64,000 bases of DNA from Panonychus citri (taxonomy: Eukaryota > Arthropoda > Arachnida > Trombidiformes > Tetranychidae), in contig NW_026515468.1 of NCBI RefSeq assembly GCF_014898815.1, positions 1,550,001 to 1,614,000 on the forward strand. Direction: 5' to 3'. The notes under the pieces were generated by a model. That model saw only the letters and a program-made list of their open reading frames with translations, was not told where the DNA came from and made no database searches. Made by a program: the position numbers and the translations under genes. Below are positions 26,481-39,808 of the stretch, piece by piece (the stretch's first letter is position 1; each line of letters opens with the position of its first letter).

Positions 26481-29400
26481 TATTTTCTTGCTTTGTGTTC
26501 AATTTGTGAGGATATTGATGATTAAGATGCTGCTCATGAAAATTGAGAAAACCAATGAACCAACAGAACCACAAATGAGATAATAGAATCAAGTTAATAA
26601 TTAATCAATCACAATTATACTAATAATCATCTAGGATTTAATCAATTCTTAATCACAGTGATAATCTAACTTTGTTTACTTTAAAAGTGAAACTGAATTA
26701 ATGATGAAATCATTTCGTTTCTTTGTATTGAGATTAAAAAACTTAATCTAGTGAAGGTTAATGATTAAGGATAAATCATCATCTTGATTATGTGTTGATG
26801 TGGATGTTCAACTGTCGTAATGGAAACTTTTACCTTTAATGTTTTTCTTATTTTAATTTTTTCTCTAGAAACTGTTATTACCACCGAGTTGATGAATAAT
26901 GTAGAAAAATTCTGACGGAGTTATCATGGAATTGGGTGAGAAGAGAGAAATGAAATTGACATGAAGAAGACACAACAATGAGCACTTTCTAATATTTTCT
27001 CTGATTGCTAATAAATTGTGAAGAATTGAAATTGGTGCTTGAGGCACAATAGCTCAGGATGATGATGATGATGATGCGGTGGTGGTGATATTGATGCTGA
27101 TGGTTACTTGTAATGATGATGATGTAATGATGTTTATCACGTCAATAAACAGGAAAAAGGAAACAGAGAAGTTTTTTTATTATTGTCACATCAATAAAAT
27201 AAGAAGGAGCAAAAATGATCAGAATTTGATACTTGAACTGAAAGCAATATTTTCTTTTCCTTATGATCCTTATAATTTCATGATACTATTATTATTATTT
27301 TCGAACATGATTTTCACTGAATAATAATAATTCAATTTCAATATTAGACTAACAAACACTTCTACATAAAAGTGTACTGGAAATATTTTATTTTCCTTTG
27401 CAATTTGGTGCAATATCAATGGTAATGGAAATCAATTGGATAAAAGGTTGGATTTGATGATGAGAATCAAGATGATGGCGATGAAAACTTGGTTGTGATG
27501 TTATTGTTTCTATTGGAAAAGGGCAATTGCAATGTTAACATAATACGCTTGCAATTGGAATAACGAATTAGACTGAACCTCATGTACATGAAACTGAATC
27601 ACACTCTTCATTGAACTGAACTAAACTGAGACCTTTGAGAATGGAAAATATTGGCAACATAAACTTTTTCATCATAAACATCATGCTCTCTCTCTCTCAT
27701 TCTCACTCTCTCTCTTTCTTTCTTTTCTTGAGAGAAGGAGGAGTTTACATGGTGAGTTTCAGGGTTGGGACGATGGCGGTAGTTGGAAATTCAGTTGATC
27801 AAGGAAGAAACATTTTCTCTTTCTCTTTCTTCTTACCTCTCTGTCTTTGCTTCCAGTCTCTCTCCTGAGCATGGCTCACAAATATCTCCATGAGATATCA
27901 TTGAAACTCATGTTTAAGCTGAAAAAAACTCTGGGAATATTTTTTTCATTCTGTCATCTTCATCTTTTTCCTTCTGATCAATGGACATCGTAGCTTGTTG
28001 ATTTGAATTAACAGGAAAAAGGTAAATTAATGGTTCATGATTAATGAAAAAAGTTGAACAATAATCAAATAATAATAACAATGTAATTGACTTATTCATG
28101 TATTGAACTCATGCTATTTAAATATAATCATCAAAGATTAAGAAAAATGAATAAGAATGAAAAAATAAATTATATTATTGAAAATAAATTAAATTTACCA
28201 TCATTTCAATTGACATGGTATTAACCTTGTAATCGTAAATACAAGGTGAATTAAATTGTTGTTTATTGGATTGTTGAGTTGAATAGTTAATTGTGAACAT
28301 TAATTCTGATCCATGAAGAGAATTGTGACTAATAAGAGTTGAGAGATTCTTGAATGAGGAAGTAAATTACAATGAAATGAATCAGGACAATCAAGTTAAA
28401 TCCTCCTCGTTTATAATATTCATTAAAGTTGAATGTTAATTTTGTCGATGAAACTTTCAAGTAGTTTTCATGTACTTTTGAATCTTTCATGAATTTCAAT
28501 GAATAAGAAGATGAAACTTGATAAAAATGTAATTATGTTACCATTATTTTCTCAACAATCTCATCACAGTTATCATGATGATTGTCTTCTTAACCAACGC
28601 AATCCCCTTCATCTTATTAATAGTATTCAATCTGTTTCACATTCTCAAGGTTAAATTGCGAGTTCAATCATCATGGTTAACATCTTCATCACCCTGATCT
28701 TCAGCATCATGATCAAGCCTGAAATTCAAGTCAATTACTTCTGTATAAGTTAACATTGACTTCAATTCATTTCTTGTTAATGTTATTATTATGAAGATTA
28801 TAAATCAAAACTTTTTTTCTTCAGACTTTTGCTTTTTTACAGAATTCTGAGTTTTCTTATTTGCATCTTTCTTCAAATATAACTTTATGCTCACTCATCC
28901 ATTTTCATCCTTTTCTTCATTATCTTCATTCACATTCCCTAGTTATTTGATAATTTCGATTCACAATTTCCTTCAGTTCAGCATCAAAGTTCAGGATCAA
29001 CCATAATCATGAAAGATTCAAGTAACTTGTTATTAGTTTTTGGTTCTTTCGCTTTATCGATAAGCATAATGAATCAACACCATGAATCCAAAGGGTGAAA
29101 CATGTTGATAATATCAAGTTGTTATTATTAATAATCATAATAATCATTGAACCAGTAGCCAGATTAAACTCTATTATTAGTTATTCAATTTCAATGAAAT
29201 TGTGAAATGTTTGAGAATCCAATTATTAAACTGATGTTTCCAACTAATAATATTAAGGTGAATAATAATCAATTTATCATGATAATCAAATGGATCACAT
29301 GAGAACTTTTCTCAAAATATTTTCAATCTATTTCAATGTACAACTGAATGATAGAAAATGAATTAAATCTAAAGTTCAGTACATAGAAAATTTAATTGAA

Positions 29401-30034
29401 TTAATTATGACGGTGACTTTTATAATGATGGTACTTCCTAATGATAATAACATTTCACCCACTCATATTTTGTCAGCACTAATTAGAGTAAATTAATTCA
29501 ATCACTTGGAATTTTGTTCATTGATTGAATCGATTGAATCAAGAGACTAGTTTTCGCCAGACACCTATGAAAACTGTTAATCCAAACTGATCAACTACTT
29601 TGAAAATGATCCAAAAGCTGAAAGGCGGCAAAATTTGTTCTGGTTGATTTTACATGATAAAAATGAATCGCTGTCTTTGTAATCGGTTGTATATTAGTGA
29701 TATTAATTGAAATTTGTTCAAGTTGGATGATTTATCTTTTAATAATTTTCGTAAGTGATGGATAACAAACTGACTATGTTATTGGAATGTGATGAATTGG
29801 ATCATTATTATTCAGAATCTTTTTCTGTCATAAATAGTAAGGAAAAATCTGTGATTTGATTGATGAAGGGAAGTGATAATAATGGAATCAAAATAATCAT
29901 CGTCATCATTAACATGGAAAACTTGAGTTGATTCAGGCTTATTTATCGCATATTTTGTCCCTAACTGACCCTTCATTGTCCATGACAACATGATGATGAA
30001 AGTGTAATAGCTCATGAGATTACAAGATCATCTA

Positions 30035-30079
<45 letters not shown>

Positions 30080-32506
30080 TTTTGATCTCAAGTACAGCAA
30101 AACCCATTGAAAAGTAAGGAAAAGGTAAGAAAACTTTAAACCAACATAATAGTTTTTATATAAATAATCAGAAGATTTCAGCCTTCCATTGAACCCTTTT
30201 ATTTGGCTCTGACTATTAATCCTAATTCAACAGTTATTCCACATCATGTGAATCATTATCGTCACCATAGTCATGATAATGATCCAACTAAATTAATCAA
30301 CTTGTCACATTGTATAATCACAGTTACCAGTTATTCATTGTAAGTTAATTCACTTTCTGGTCCTCTTCAGTTAACCTCATCCACTTGAAAGCTACTATTA
30401 TATTAATCATCCTCCCAACACTTTAATTATAATGTATAAGAAAAAATCTCATTGATAATTAATTGATAATCAGTTTACCGATAATATCAAGCAGAATAAG
30501 AAATTCAATTGTACTGAGAAAATCAATAAGATAAGTATTCATTTGAAAATGAACACCACAGTTATTAGAGAGAAAGTTCTGAATGATGACAATGTTTACA
30601 GTATTTTCTCAATCAACTGTGTCAGGAGATGAGAGAGGACAAAGTGAAGTGAATTCTGATGATGAATTAAAAGAAAATTGAACAAATAATGAACTCAAAA
30701 GAATATGAAATATCTTTGTTCATATTAGACGAACAAAAGTTCCAATCTCTGGTAAAAGTTTCCTAACGTATTTTTCACCCTCTTCATCATGATCATGGTT
30801 TCCTTTTTTTTCTAATTCGATTCATGGTTATTAATACAATTATTTTGTACTTTACTTGATCATTAGTTTTTTTAGAAATTCAGTTGAAGTTTAAAAAAGT
30901 GAATAAGTTGATTATTATAATTACTGTTCATCTTGAAACTTTTCCTATTCCATGTGATTGAATTACATTGTAGCTTCACTTTCATTCAGGGAAAAGTTTC
31001 TCTTCACAGTTGAGATTCTGATTGTGATTAAGAAAAAAACATGAATAGTTGAGATGATTACAGTGATTATCTGTGTATTCATGTAAAGATAATTGTTATA
31101 TTGTTGTTGGTTCATTGGAATCATTTGAAAGAAAAGTTTATCTGAATTAAACTATTTCAATGATTTTAATTTAGTTCAACAATTAATGTTTTCTACTATT
31201 TCTGATCAATAAAATCAAGAATCTTTCAATACTTAATCATGATAATGATTATTACATGAGGCTATAACGGTGATTACAAACTTTTACCAGCAATTAATTT
31301 CTTTACTACTGAATCAGTATCAATGTGATCACAAGGATCACAATTAAATTCAGTTGACATGATGATAATTGTATTAATTTATGTTACTTTAAATGATTAA
31401 CCATTAATTTAATGTAGAAGCTCATCAATGTGAAACAGTTAATTGAATTATCATCGTTAACTATCAAAATGAAACAGATGTAAACTAATTTAGTAATTAA
31501 TATTAATTGTTACCAATTAGTGTTGATCAATCAGCACTCGACTTGATATTCAATTTTTAAAATTGGCTATCGTTTAATCAAATGGTAATATGATCAAAAG
31601 TGATTCTATTAATAATTACTCGTTTACAGTTACACAATTAAATTTGATAATCTTAATTTTCTTTATTCTTTTGGTACCAAAAATTTACATTCATGAGTTT
31701 ACCTGTTATTCAATTTCTCACTTCGACCTTTAAAGTTTAATTAAAGGTTCATTTCATTATCAACACATAACCAGTTCCATGGATGTTCAGTGATGAGCAA
31801 ATATGAAATATGACAGACTCGATTTAACTGAATGTCATGATAACTTTGAGAGACATTTGGTGTGGATGGAAATGCATTCACTCAGTGACCTTGAAACATT
31901 ATCTCGCATGAGTAACCATGAAAATCTGGGTGACAGATTCACTTTGAAAAAGACAATTGCGCCAAAAGTAAAAGTCTGAATTACACATTGAGATGAATTG
32001 TCATAAAATAATTGAATTTATCAAAAAGGATTCAAAAAATTCAATTTAAATTCAAATAAATCACAATTTTCCAATAAATGTTAGTCTCTCATCTTGACCC
32101 AGTGTTAAGAGGATAAATAAAGGTCTCCACTTACCTTTGACCTTGAAGGTTGTCGAGGACAAAGAGATGGATCCCCTCCATTAAGGAAAACTCAATAGAA
32201 GTGAAACTTTTGGTGATTAATTAGAAAGTTGAAAGAGACAAATTGAGGTTCGTTTGGATACTAATTTGTGGTCAGTTTAAGCTCTATGAGTTGATTGGGA
32301 CTCTGCTGGACTTGAGGTAACAAATGAAGCGTTTGAGTCTTAAAGGTAGAAAGGGTTGATTAACTTTACAAAGGAAATGATTTAATGATTAAATTTTAAT
32401 CTAATCAAATCTCTCACTCTCTCTAGCAGTCACCATCTAGTGAGTAAATCACATTAGAAATCAATGAATATATCGAAATAAATCGATGTAATTATCAGCT
32501 GATGTT
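26481..32506. other. gene-free AT-rich stretch upstream of the GPCR gene
   Basis: Presumably holds the promoter of the minus-strand GPCR near its left edge, but no promoter element stands out. Short frames (27079-27324, 27635-27868, 29812-30015) look like chance. A minus-strand ATG frame that reads MEGIHLFVLDNLQGQ and runs into a GTAAGT donor (about 32132-32178) might be a small first exon, but no partner exon was found. Confidence 0.4.
30038..30077 (+). repeat. (CT)n microsatellite
   Basis: A 40-bp pure CT dinucleotide run. Confidence 0.95.
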
Positions 32507-32946
32507 CATTAATTTAACTTTTGTGTTGTGAGGACTAAATTAAATACGCTTAATGAACTTCGTTTTCTTGAAAGATTAATAGCTACTGAAATGGAATTCG
32601 AATTAGATCGAAAACTACTAAGAAATCGATTGGTGGAGCCCAGAAGTTCAGGTGACCTTTTTTTGTAACCTTTTAACCTTGAAATTTGAAGGTTTGTTAT
32701 TTCCTGTGTACTCGTTTTACATTAATGCCATTGTCCATTCGTCGTGCAGTTCAAATCTGACCTAAAAATGTAATGGATGAAATCGCTTTAAGTTCAATTC
32801 TGAACATGACCTGCAAGGAATTTAATCGGAAGGACAGAGAGAATCGTCCAAAGTGTTTCTCAGATGTTATCGTTTTTGGGATCTTCAGCATCGGGACCAA
32901 TTTAACGAGCATTGGATTCATAGTCTTTGACCTAATAGTGATCTAA
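32507..32946 (+). CDS. two short unrecognised frames, possible small exons
   Basis: A frame open from about 32507 to 32670 contains a charged helix-like segment (MEFELDRKLLRNRLVEPRS). It is followed about 100 bases later by an ATG frame of 57 codons (32773-32946). That second frame starts with a Cys-containing polar half and ends in a hydrophobic, membrane-like half (SIGTNLTSIGFIVFDLIVI). Base composition is less AT-biased than the flanks. I do not recognise either, and neither has convincing splice sites, so this is only a coding suspicion. Confidence 0.2.
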
Positions 32947-34919
32947 TATCATTCGTGGCCCGAAGATGTTTTTCCATGATTTGGTGAGTATTATTTTCTT
33001 TTTTCTGGAATAAACATTCTTTGTTGTGGTGTTGATTGAATAATATGATAAACCAAAAACGATTTATTCATGAAACTCATGGAATCCATCAGAATTCCCC
33101 TTGGTAATTTCTCTGAACAAAAGCACATAAGCTTATCAAACTAAGCTGATCGAGCGAAATCTTATCTGTATCAAATAACATTTGCATCAATCATGTTTTT
33201 CCTTCTGAAGATGATTCTCATTCTCAATATCGTGATCATATTTCACTTCTATCTGGATTCTAATATTTGGATAAAAACGACACCAAAAGTTAATAAACTT
33301 TAAATATCGATTGTTCACTTTCCTCAGAAAGTTTATCTTCATCTGAGAAAGAAGAGAAAAAAGTGAAAGATTTTTTCACTTTGGTTTCTCTTTCATCATA
33401 CTTCATGTGACTCTTGGATCTGAACTTTATTGAGATAATCAGGAAATGACTCTGAGTATTTCAAGATCAGTCTGTTGGAAGTTGATTGGGTTGAGCTAAA
33501 GGTTGATTTGATTGAAAAATGATTGCATCGAGATTCTGAACAGTTTCTCTTTCTCTTATTCTGTCTCGTGGTGGAAGATGAGTGAGCAAACCATGCAAGT
33601 TCTCAGCTCACTAAAGTTGAAGACAGAAAAAAATGACAATAGAAAGAAGACAGAAAACGATAACTTGAAGGCAAAGAATAACAGTAACACGAGAGCGAGA
33701 ATGAAGATGAAAGGGAGGAACGAAAAGTGAAATGAGACAGAAGTGGAAATACTATTAGTAACATGGAGATGAATTCCCACCAAACCGAATTAAGGTGATG
33801 TCAATATAATCAATGTTCTTACAACAGTAGACGAAAATTTGATATCATGTCACATATAATCATCATTATCTAGGTTAGAATGAGCTCTCAAATTATCATC
33901 TAGAATTGAGGGTAACAGTTTGTTTCAAATTGAAAACTCCAACGAATACATTGTAACAAATGGGAATAAGAAACTGCATTCTCTGCATTTCATGAGATGA
34001 TTATAGTTAGATAATAGCTCATGAAAAACTAATGAGTCTTCAGATAATTGGTTTTACTTATTGATAACACAAGTAAACAAAGATTAAGGTCTGTACCTTG
34101 TTACGAGGGTTGACATTGGTAAAGAGTAGAGTTAAGAATCAACATTAACGATAATCATCTAGGATCCATTTTCTTGTGAGAGGCAAGTTATACTCAATTT
34201 CAATTGCAAACCGATGAGCAAAATGTACTAGTACATGTTGATGGTAATAAAAAAGATGACGAAAAATCGTCTAATAATAAACTAAATCAGATGAATAGGA
34301 AGCTAATCACTAGGAACTTTTTTCTTTTCAAGTAACACTTATCATCTTTTATCATTTTCTTCAATGTTGATTCTTTTCGCTTCTCATTCCGATGACACTT
34401 GACTATTTAAATTAACTTCTCACACGAGATGATGAAGATAAAAGTGAAAAGATGAAAGAGAACTGATATAAAAGAGGAAACTCCATTGTTTACTAATCTA
34501 TGGAATGGCTTCATGCCAGGTACATTCATTTTCCATTTGATATCAATTCAACTTTCGCTCTCGTAAACATCAGTTCCAGAATTATGATCATGTTAACAGA
34601 AATTCAATTGATTTGATTGTTTCATTTTCAATTATCAACATCTTAATAAATAATAAGTATCAATTTTGTTAAATTCATTTCTATCACCACAAGTATTAAT
34701 AGTTTTAAGAAACAAATCGGAATTCAAAATGCGTGTCAGTGTCATTGGAATCAAGCTAATTAGCTTCAATCATTTCTCAACGAGATGAATGCAAAACTGT
34801 TCCAACAGATTCAGATATGAATCATTTTCTATCAACATGAATCAGAATCTATTGATTGTCAAACACAACAGACTAATAACCCAGAAAAGATTGTTATTTA
34901 TCCCTTGATCACATGGTGA
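32947..34919. other. gene-free stretch
   Basis: No supportable gene; the 72-codon frame at 33512-33730 is Lys/Asn/Ser-rich low-complexity sequence. Confidence 0.4.
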
Positions 34920-35045
<126 letters not shown>

Positions 35046-38000
35046 GTTAATAATTCTTATAATTCACCTGAGTAAAAGAACAATAGATGAAAGTGTTGAC
35101 AGAATTTTAACAATGTTCTTGTCGTCACATGGAGTAAATTGTTGTCATTCGATTATCATGAGAATTAATTTTCAGCTGAATTTCATGCGCCTCAAACTAA
35201 TAGATGCAAACATTTGAATCATGAATTCTGTGTAATTTATATTAATGATATTTATTGTTTCCTTTGATAATTTTCTGCGTCACTGTTAATAAAATATAAT
35301 TGTTAACAAGTAATAAGTGATTGGGTATAAAAAGATGATTACAATTCTTGCACCATCACGATAATATTAATCAGGTAGATGATGGAAATTGGAAAAGAAT
35401 TTTTTACTCAGTATAAATCGTAGAGTCTTTCGACATCTCTCTCCAGGTCTTGTTGCTCTATTTTCTATCGTAATATTTAATCTTCGATCGATTTTTTAAT
35501 GATTAATTCGATTGATTTATTTTCGCTACTATTCTAGTCAATCTAAATTTGTGTTCAATGGTCATTTCATTTTAAGAGACTGAGAGGTCATCTCAAAGTT
35601 ATCATCAAAATCTTGAGGGAATAATGAATACTGAATGTTGGAAAAAAGTTTCGATCCCAATGTAGCTTGAGTTCATGATTCTTTAATAGACCCACTCGAA
35701 AGTCAACATTTGATGAAAATCCGAAAAATCGTTAAATGCAAATGAAAAAACATAATATTAACAATACGGTTTTCGAGTTTAACTTTGAAAGATCTGTTAA
35801 AATGATTAGGATAATTTATCATGAAGGGAATGTAAGTTTATCATCAATATCATCATTATCGTTATAATTTGATAACATTTCAGCTCAAAAGGGAAGGAAA
35901 GTTGACTTGAATCTCGTTTTTCGGTTTAATAAAAGTTGACCCATTGAACTAATGGAATTCAGGGTAAGAAAACTATCATCATTTTCATCACTATAATCAT
36001 GAACATCTAATACTGGAGAACTGAGGTTTCTACTGAATTGTATCATGTAGACTGTGTGAGATATCAGATGATATTTTGAAATGTTATTGTTCCGAAACTA
36101 TGAAGAAAAATGGATGAAAGAAAGACAGACAAATGATGATGGTTAAAGTGGGAAAGATAATAAAGAAAGTGAAATGTGATTAGATAATATCTCATGGTCA
36201 GTTGAGATTAACAGCAACATGAAAAGGAAACGGAAACGAAACTAATAGTAATGAAGAATCTATTTTCTTTATGAGCCATTTTTCATTTTTTATTTCTCTT
36301 CGCATTTTATTTATCATCTCTGGATGATTATTATTATTTACTCGATAACAGTAATAACTTTTGTATACTGTTATTCTGTTACTTTGTTACAATTTACTGT
36401 TATATTGAAACGACCTGAAAAAATAACCTTATCATCAATAGATGATAATATTAATCTCTGTGGACATTATTAATATCAAAAGAATCGTTTATTTCTACCC
36501 TGATGTTGATATCTTTTTATTTGATTCGAGGATTAACTTGAATCACATTCAACTTTCCATCTCATTATAACTCAGAGAAATGTTCCCAGTTCCATGTAAT
36601 TCTCAAGATTTGATTTAGAAAAATCATCGTTTTTAAGAAATAAGCTGGAGGATAAAGAAAGAGAATGAAACTTTTCTTTTCTTTTTTCTCCATGTAACCT
36701 TATTTATCTCATGGAACTTTTTTGCAAACCTTACATACGATTCCTCATGAGAATGGAAAGTCCATGTAAAACCGGAATTAATCAAGTGATAAAGGTGAAG
36801 GTGCAATCATGATGTAAATTCTTTTACATTGAGTAACATGTAAAAGAGTAAAAATTTAGAGCTGAACAATTAATATTAATGAAGAATGATTCGAATCAGT
36901 AGATGGACATCACTCTATTGGCTGAGTTTTCTTCAGAACGAATAAATATCATTCGAAATTCATTGAGCTTATATGTGACCATTTTAGTTTCTCGACGAAA
37001 TTATATCCGGATAATGAAACTTGTATTAATATTAAAATCGAGAGTCATTTCCATTTGAATTGATCCATATAACCAACAGCATCTCAATCTCTTGTTTCAT
37101 GTGAAATTCAAGCTTGCAAAATTATCTCATGAAACTGAGTCTCCATGAATGTTAATTTGCTAAATTATAAAATAAAATTACTAACAGAATGAGTATCATA
37201 GTATTAATAATGAAAACTTGATGAGCTGTTTACAATTTACAATTTAAATTGTTAATATTTGCATGGAAATAATAGTTAATTGAACAACTTAAATTTTTGA
37301 ACCATTCAGTTCCTACAGAAAATATCATCATGAACAACACCCTTACATGGTAGATGAATTTGAATCGCTAGTTACCTGGGATTTGGTGCTTACATTCATC
37401 AGAGATGGAAAAGTATTCCTGATTTAGTATCACAATAGATATTCAATGAGTATCTTTTGTTAGCATGGTTCAAATTATCACGACATAAACGGTTCATCAA
37501 CTTTTTTCAACTGATTGAATGTCTATGTAATTTTCAAAGCTAATTATCATTACATGTTGTCCATGAGTTGATTATCTTGTTAATTATACAAATGAAACCT
37601 TAACATGATTCCCTCGTGCAAAGTTAATCACCTCTGTGCTCTCACTTTTAACTCTAATTCTAGTTGAACAATTTAATTAAATTAATTCCTATAATCTATG
37701 TAATTATCAGTGATAATGATGATTGATTGATTGAACTATCTGTTCAACAATCAAATATCATCAAGGTGGTTTAGTTAATGATTACATTGCGTGATTGAGA
37801 TAATCTTATCATGTAACAGTTGAAAATAATTTACTCGATTCCCATTGAGCTACAATTTAGTTCTGATCAAATCAGATTCTTTTATTAATATTTTCACCCT
37901 GAGAGTTAACTCTGTGTAACTATACATGATTAATATTTCCTGACTTTTCCTGAACAATATTATTGTAATTAGTTGTGATTAATTTGATCAATCGACTATG

Positions 38001-39613
38001 GTTAATTTACTATTAAATTACTTGAAAACCCTAATCAGCTAACATGAGAGGGAATTACAATCAATTAAATTTACAGTTTATTGTTTGACATGAACAATGT
38101 GACAATTCAATGAACTGAACTAGTCGGTGATAACTCAGCTCATGGTGATGTTGATAGAAAAATGAGAAAAAGAATCACAGAAAATTGTGAAAAAAAGATG
38201 ATCGATTTGATAGAATTTATTATAACTTTTTTTTCTTACAGTTACAATTAACTTAAAATTGGATTCTATCATTGCTAATTCACTTTGACATGTTCTATGT
38301 GACATCAACATAACGGATTCGATTTCACTGTTTTCTTTAGGATTTTAAGTTGATTTCGTTTGGGAAAATTGATTGTCAAATAGATTGAACATTAAAAACC
38401 ATAATAATTGTTATTCTTATCCGTTTATTCAACATGAAAATGAATCATGACAAAACTTTTATCTGGACAATTTTATTCAAAAAGAACAATGAACAAAATA
38501 TCAACACCATGTTATTCAATTGATTATGGTGATGACAATTTGAACCTCAGAGTAACTTAAATTACTAATGACAGAATCAACGAAAGATGATGAAAAGTTT
38601 AGAGTTTGAGACTGAAAAGGAAACGGAAATGAAGTGAACGAGTTTTGAACCAGAAAGATGATGAAAAACGAGAGAGAAAATAGAAACCAAGGAATTGATA
38701 TTACTCGGGTCAAGAAAGGTAATAGAGATTCAGGTGGCTCTAGAATTTTATCTCCATTTTCATTCAGAATAATGTGAACTCGGCGGTATATTGAGTTTTT
38801 ATTTACGAAATCCTGTTCTATTATCACCTGAATGAGTTGAAATAGTAGATCGTAATATATTCAGAGGGTTTTCACCAAATATTCATCGCCTTTATTTTCA
38901 TGAAAAAACCACTGATTCAATTCATCTCAACTATTATTATAATCTGACTGTTATTACTATTATTATCATCATGATAATTTATTGCTCTTAGGTGAATATC
39001 ATCAAGATTTGTAATCATCATCATCGTATTACAGTTTAACGGGAAATTTTACTTCGCTGATTAATTTCCTTTTTCCTCTTATCATCTTTGTTATCATTTA
39101 TCTTTGTACTTTCCTAATCTTTTCCTGTTGTTTTACTCCATCAACAAAATTCATTCAATTTTCATCTTTATCGTTTCAACTTCATCATGAAAAGTTTTTT
39201 GTTAACTTTGCCTTGGAGGTGAAAAAATTACTTTCAACACTTTGCGCTCATTGAATCCATTTTTTGATTAAACGATTCACTTCTTGGTCAACACTAACAC
39301 TGAAAGATGATGATGATTATCACTATAAACACCATGAAACTATTGAACTTAATGAGCCATAGTTCAATAGACTTTATCATATTCGAGTTGCCATGACAGC
39401 ATGTTGTGAATTTAATTGATAACTTTAGTGATCATTCAGGTAACTTCATTTTTTTTGTTGATTCTTAGTTTCAGTTACTCGTAATTACCATGATATGCAT
39501 GCATAGTTTCATTGATTGTCTGGCAACAAATTGTGTCAACTTGTTAGAATTACAGCTTTAATCTAATTCAATAACAAATGCTTGTTTCTTATTGGTTCAA
39601 ATTAACATTATTG
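35046..39613. other. gene-free stretch downstream of the kinase gene
   Basis: No supportable gene. The frame at 38516-38827 (minus) follows an AG acceptor-like site and was considered as a kinase C-terminal exon, but its sequence does not fit and a better terminal exon exists at 39710-39808. Confidence 0.4.
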
Positions 39614-39619
39614 TTTATT
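39614..39619 (-). terminator. polyadenylation signal AATAAA of the kinase gene
   Basis: TTTATT on the plus strand, that is AATAAA in the transcript, about 90 bases after the kinase stop codon at 39710-39712. Confidence 0.5.
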
Positions 39620-39709
39620 CGTTATAAGGTAACACCGTTGAGATAAAAGGACAATCAATTATTATTCTGTTGGTTAATCATGGAAATTGATTTAAGGAAT
39701 AGAATTGAT

Positions 39710-39808
39710 TCAAAAAGCAATCTCCCAATCTTCCAATGACTCATCTTTGGAGTTTTTCATTGATTGTTGAACATCCTCATCGAATTGGACTCTCATTGAA
39801 AGATCAAT
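39710..39808 (-). CDS. PKG: PKG last exon: C-terminal tail
   Basis: After an AATTAG acceptor this 33-codon exon continues the tail in phase 0 and ends KDESLEDWEIAF-stop. It parallels the acidic ...LSGWDxDF-stop ends of known PKGs, which is why it was chosen over the candidate at 38516-38827. Confidence 0.75.
   Translation of the reverse strand: MDLSMRVQFDEDVQQSMKNSKDESLEDWEIAF

Noticed and set aside
38516..38827. Candidate C-terminal exon of the kinase
   Set aside because: It follows an AG and keeps phase, but the sequence does not resemble a PKG end; 39710-39808 ends in DWEIAF, fits better and is nearer.
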